Positions 4,699-6,108 of a stretch of DNA of 6,108 nt are shown here, one piece after another. Both the position numbers and the translations under genes were made by a program. The notes beneath the pieces were generated by a model. It was not told the DNA's origin, did not search any database, and saw only the letters and a list, made by a program, of their open reading frames with translations. The stretch is from Candidatus Magasanikbacteria bacterium CG10_big_fil_rev_8_21_14_0_10_36_16. GTDB lineage: Bacteria > Patescibacteriota > Patescibacteriia > Magasanikbacterales > UBA922. Within the stretch, counting starts at the first letter, position 1. Each line of letters begins with the position of its first letter. The DNA lies in assembly GCA_002773185.1 (NCBI GenBank), contig PFBU01000057.1, positions 1,090 to 7,197 of the forward strand, written 5' to 3'.

Positions 4699-6108
4699 AT
4701 GGGAAGTCTAGCAAAATCTTACGAGCCAAAAAAATACGAAGATGATATTTACAAATCTTGGGAAGATAGTGGATTTTTTAATCCAGATGTTTGTATTGAA
4801 AAGGGTGTTACTGATAGAAATGCCAATCCTTTTACCATAATTTTACCACCACCAAACGTCACAGGAACACTCCACATGGGTCATGCAGCAATGCTCGCGA
4901 TAGAAGACGTAATGGTCAGATATCACCGTATGAAAGGCGACAAGACGCTCTGGGTGCCTGGTACAGATCATGCAGCGGTGGCGACTGAATCAAAAGTTGA
5001 AAAGATGCTGATTGAATCAGGAGAATTCAAAAAACCAAAAGAAGAATTGGGTAGAGAAAAATTTCTAGAAAGAGTCGGAAAATTTGCCCAAGAATCTCAT
5101 GACACTATCGTCAATCAATCCAAAAAAATGGGTTCTAGTTTGGATTGGAGTAGAGAAGCTTTTACACTGGACGACAAGAGAAATCTGGCTGTCAAAACTG
5201 TGTTCAAAAAAATGTATGAAGACGGTCTGATTTATCGAGGGTTTAGGGTAATCAATTGGTCAGTGAAAGGTCAGAGTACTTGTAGTGATGATGAACTGGT
5301 TCATATTGAACGCCCAGCCAAAATGTATTATTTCAAATATCACAAAGATTTTCCGATTACAATTGCGACTACCCGTCCGGAAACAAAACTAGGGGACACA
5401 GCAGTAGCTGTGAGTCCAACAGGAAAATTCAAAAAATATATTGGTCAAGAATTTGAAGTACAAGATGTTGGACAACAAGGTCATAATTTGAAAATAAAAA
5501 TCATTGGGGACGATCATGTTGATGAAAGTTTTGGTACCGGAGCTCTTGGTGTGACGCCAGCACATAGTCCTGTGGATTTTGAGATGTATTTGAAACAAAA
5601 AGTACTTGGTCAAGACATCGGACTTATTCAAGTGATTGGTGAAGATGGCAAAATGACTGGCAATGCTGGTAGTGATTATGTTGGTTTGTCTGTAGAAGAA
5701 GCTCGTGAAAAATTTGTGAATTATTTGCGTACGACAGGTCTGCTCGAAAAAGAAGAAGATATAATGCAAAATGTGGGTACGTCAGACAGATTTAAAGATA
5801 TTGTAGAACCTTTGCCAAAGACGCAATGGTTTATTGATGTAAATAAAAAATTTCAAATAGATGATGCAAACTTTTTTGCTGGGTTACAATTGACTGGTGT
5901 TAAAAATGCTGAAGAATATTCACTCAAAGAACTAATGCAAAAAGTAGTTACTACCGGACAAATAAAAATAGTTCCAGAAAAATTTGATAAAGTGTATTTC
6001 AGTTGGATAGATAATCTGCGTGATTGGTGTATTAGTCGTCAGATTTGGTATGGACATCAAATTCCTGTTTGGTATAGAAAAGGGACTGAAGAAATTTATG
6101 TTGGTGTT
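4699..6108 (+). CDS. valS: Valyl-tRNA synthetase, 3'-truncated by window (first 470 codons)
   Basis: This class I synthetase charges tRNA-Val and edits misactivated threonine. The start is ATG 4699, the first start after an in-frame TAA at 4684-4686; there is no Shine-Dalgarno site. Visible landmarks are PPPNVTGTLHMGH (50-62, the HIGH signature as HMGH), the valine-site motif GTDHAA (88-93), LDWSREAFTLD (148-158), and the editing domain from TTRPET (224-229) to PAHSPVDFE (287-295). After these come EPLPKTQWF (370-378) and WIDNLRDWCISRQIWYGH (436-453). The KMSKS loop and anticodon-binding domain lie beyond the window; the usual length is about 850-950 residues. The paired cysteines often seen after VNW in this family are missing (NWSVKGQSTCSDDE), and HDP in the editing motif is HSP, although the following Asp (D293) is kept. 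Residues 380-412 are longer than in typical bacterial ValS. It is divergent from the DHH gene, and a large palindrome lies just upstream. Confidence 0.97.
   Translation, partial: MGSLAKSYEPKKYEDDIYKSWEDSGFFNPDVCIEKGVTDRNANPFTIILPPPNVTGTLHMGHAAMLAIEDVMVRYHRMKGDKTLWVPGTDHAAVATESKVEKMLIESGEFKKPKEELGREKFLERVGKFAQESHDTIVNQSKKMGSSLDWSREAFTLDDKRNLAVKTVFKKMYEDGLIYRGFRVINWSVKGQSTCSDDELVHIERPAKMYYFKYHKDFPITIATTRPETKLGDTAVAVSPTGKFKKYIGQEFEVQDVGQQGHNLKIKIIGDDHVDESFGTGALGVTPAHSPVDFEMYLKQKVLGQDIGLIQVIGEDGKMTGNAGSDYVGLSVEEAREKFVNYLRTTGLLEKEEDIMQNVGTSDRFKDIVEPLPKTQWFIDVNKKFQIDDANFFAGLQLTGVKNAEEYSLKELMQKVVTTGQIKIVPEKFDKVYFSWIDNLRDWCISRQIWYGHQIPVWYRKGTEEIYVGV

Noticed and set aside
5389..5769. 126-codon open frame on the - strand within valS
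   Set aside because: It lies opposite the conserved editing domain and has low-complexity translation; a shadow.

Overview
This is an AT-rich window with four protein genes. Two are cut by the window edges. The organism is most likely a Patescibacteria/CPR bacterium of Parcubacteria type. That is inference from three things: the divergent CPR-like flavour of the proteins, the lack of Shine-Dalgarno sites before the three visible start codons, and short intergenic gaps filled with long palindromes built from small repeated words. No in-frame TGA occurs in any of the four genes, and the three visible stops are TAA, TAG and TAA, so the standard bacterial code fits.

Positions 1-3113 hold a tandem pair of phosphoglycerate mutase genes on the + strand. 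The first (1-1407, 5' end missing) is a cofactor-independent phosphoglycerate mutase (GpmI) with every visible catalytic residue intact. The second (1530-3113, complete, 527 aa) is a full-length paralog. It keeps the fold and the nucleophilic serine but has lost two metal ligands and most of the residues that hold the phosphoglycerate. It looks like a retained pseudoenzyme or an enzyme with a new substrate. A large palindrome made of TACGAAA / TTTCGTA units separates the two genes.

Positions 3114-4344 hold a convergent gene on the - strand for a DHH-family phosphoesterase-like protein with several degenerate catalytic motifs. A strong bidirectional terminator lies between it and the second gpm gene. 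Its promoter is a perfect TTGACA-N17-TATAAT on the - strand, followed by a leader of about 85 nt that ends in a long hairpin just before the start codon.

Positions 4345-4698 are a divergent intergenic region with that leader and promoter. A second palindrome, built from CGGAT-type words, ends 14 nt before the valS start. Positions 4699-6108 are the first 470 codons of valyl-tRNA synthetase.

The four genes do not form one pathway: glycolysis (gpm pair), a nucleotide or oligonucleotide phosphoesterase-like protein, and translation (valS). The most interesting item is the adjacent active/inactive GpmI pair. Next come the recurring palindromes, including an eroded copy, and the DHH protein with broken motifs.
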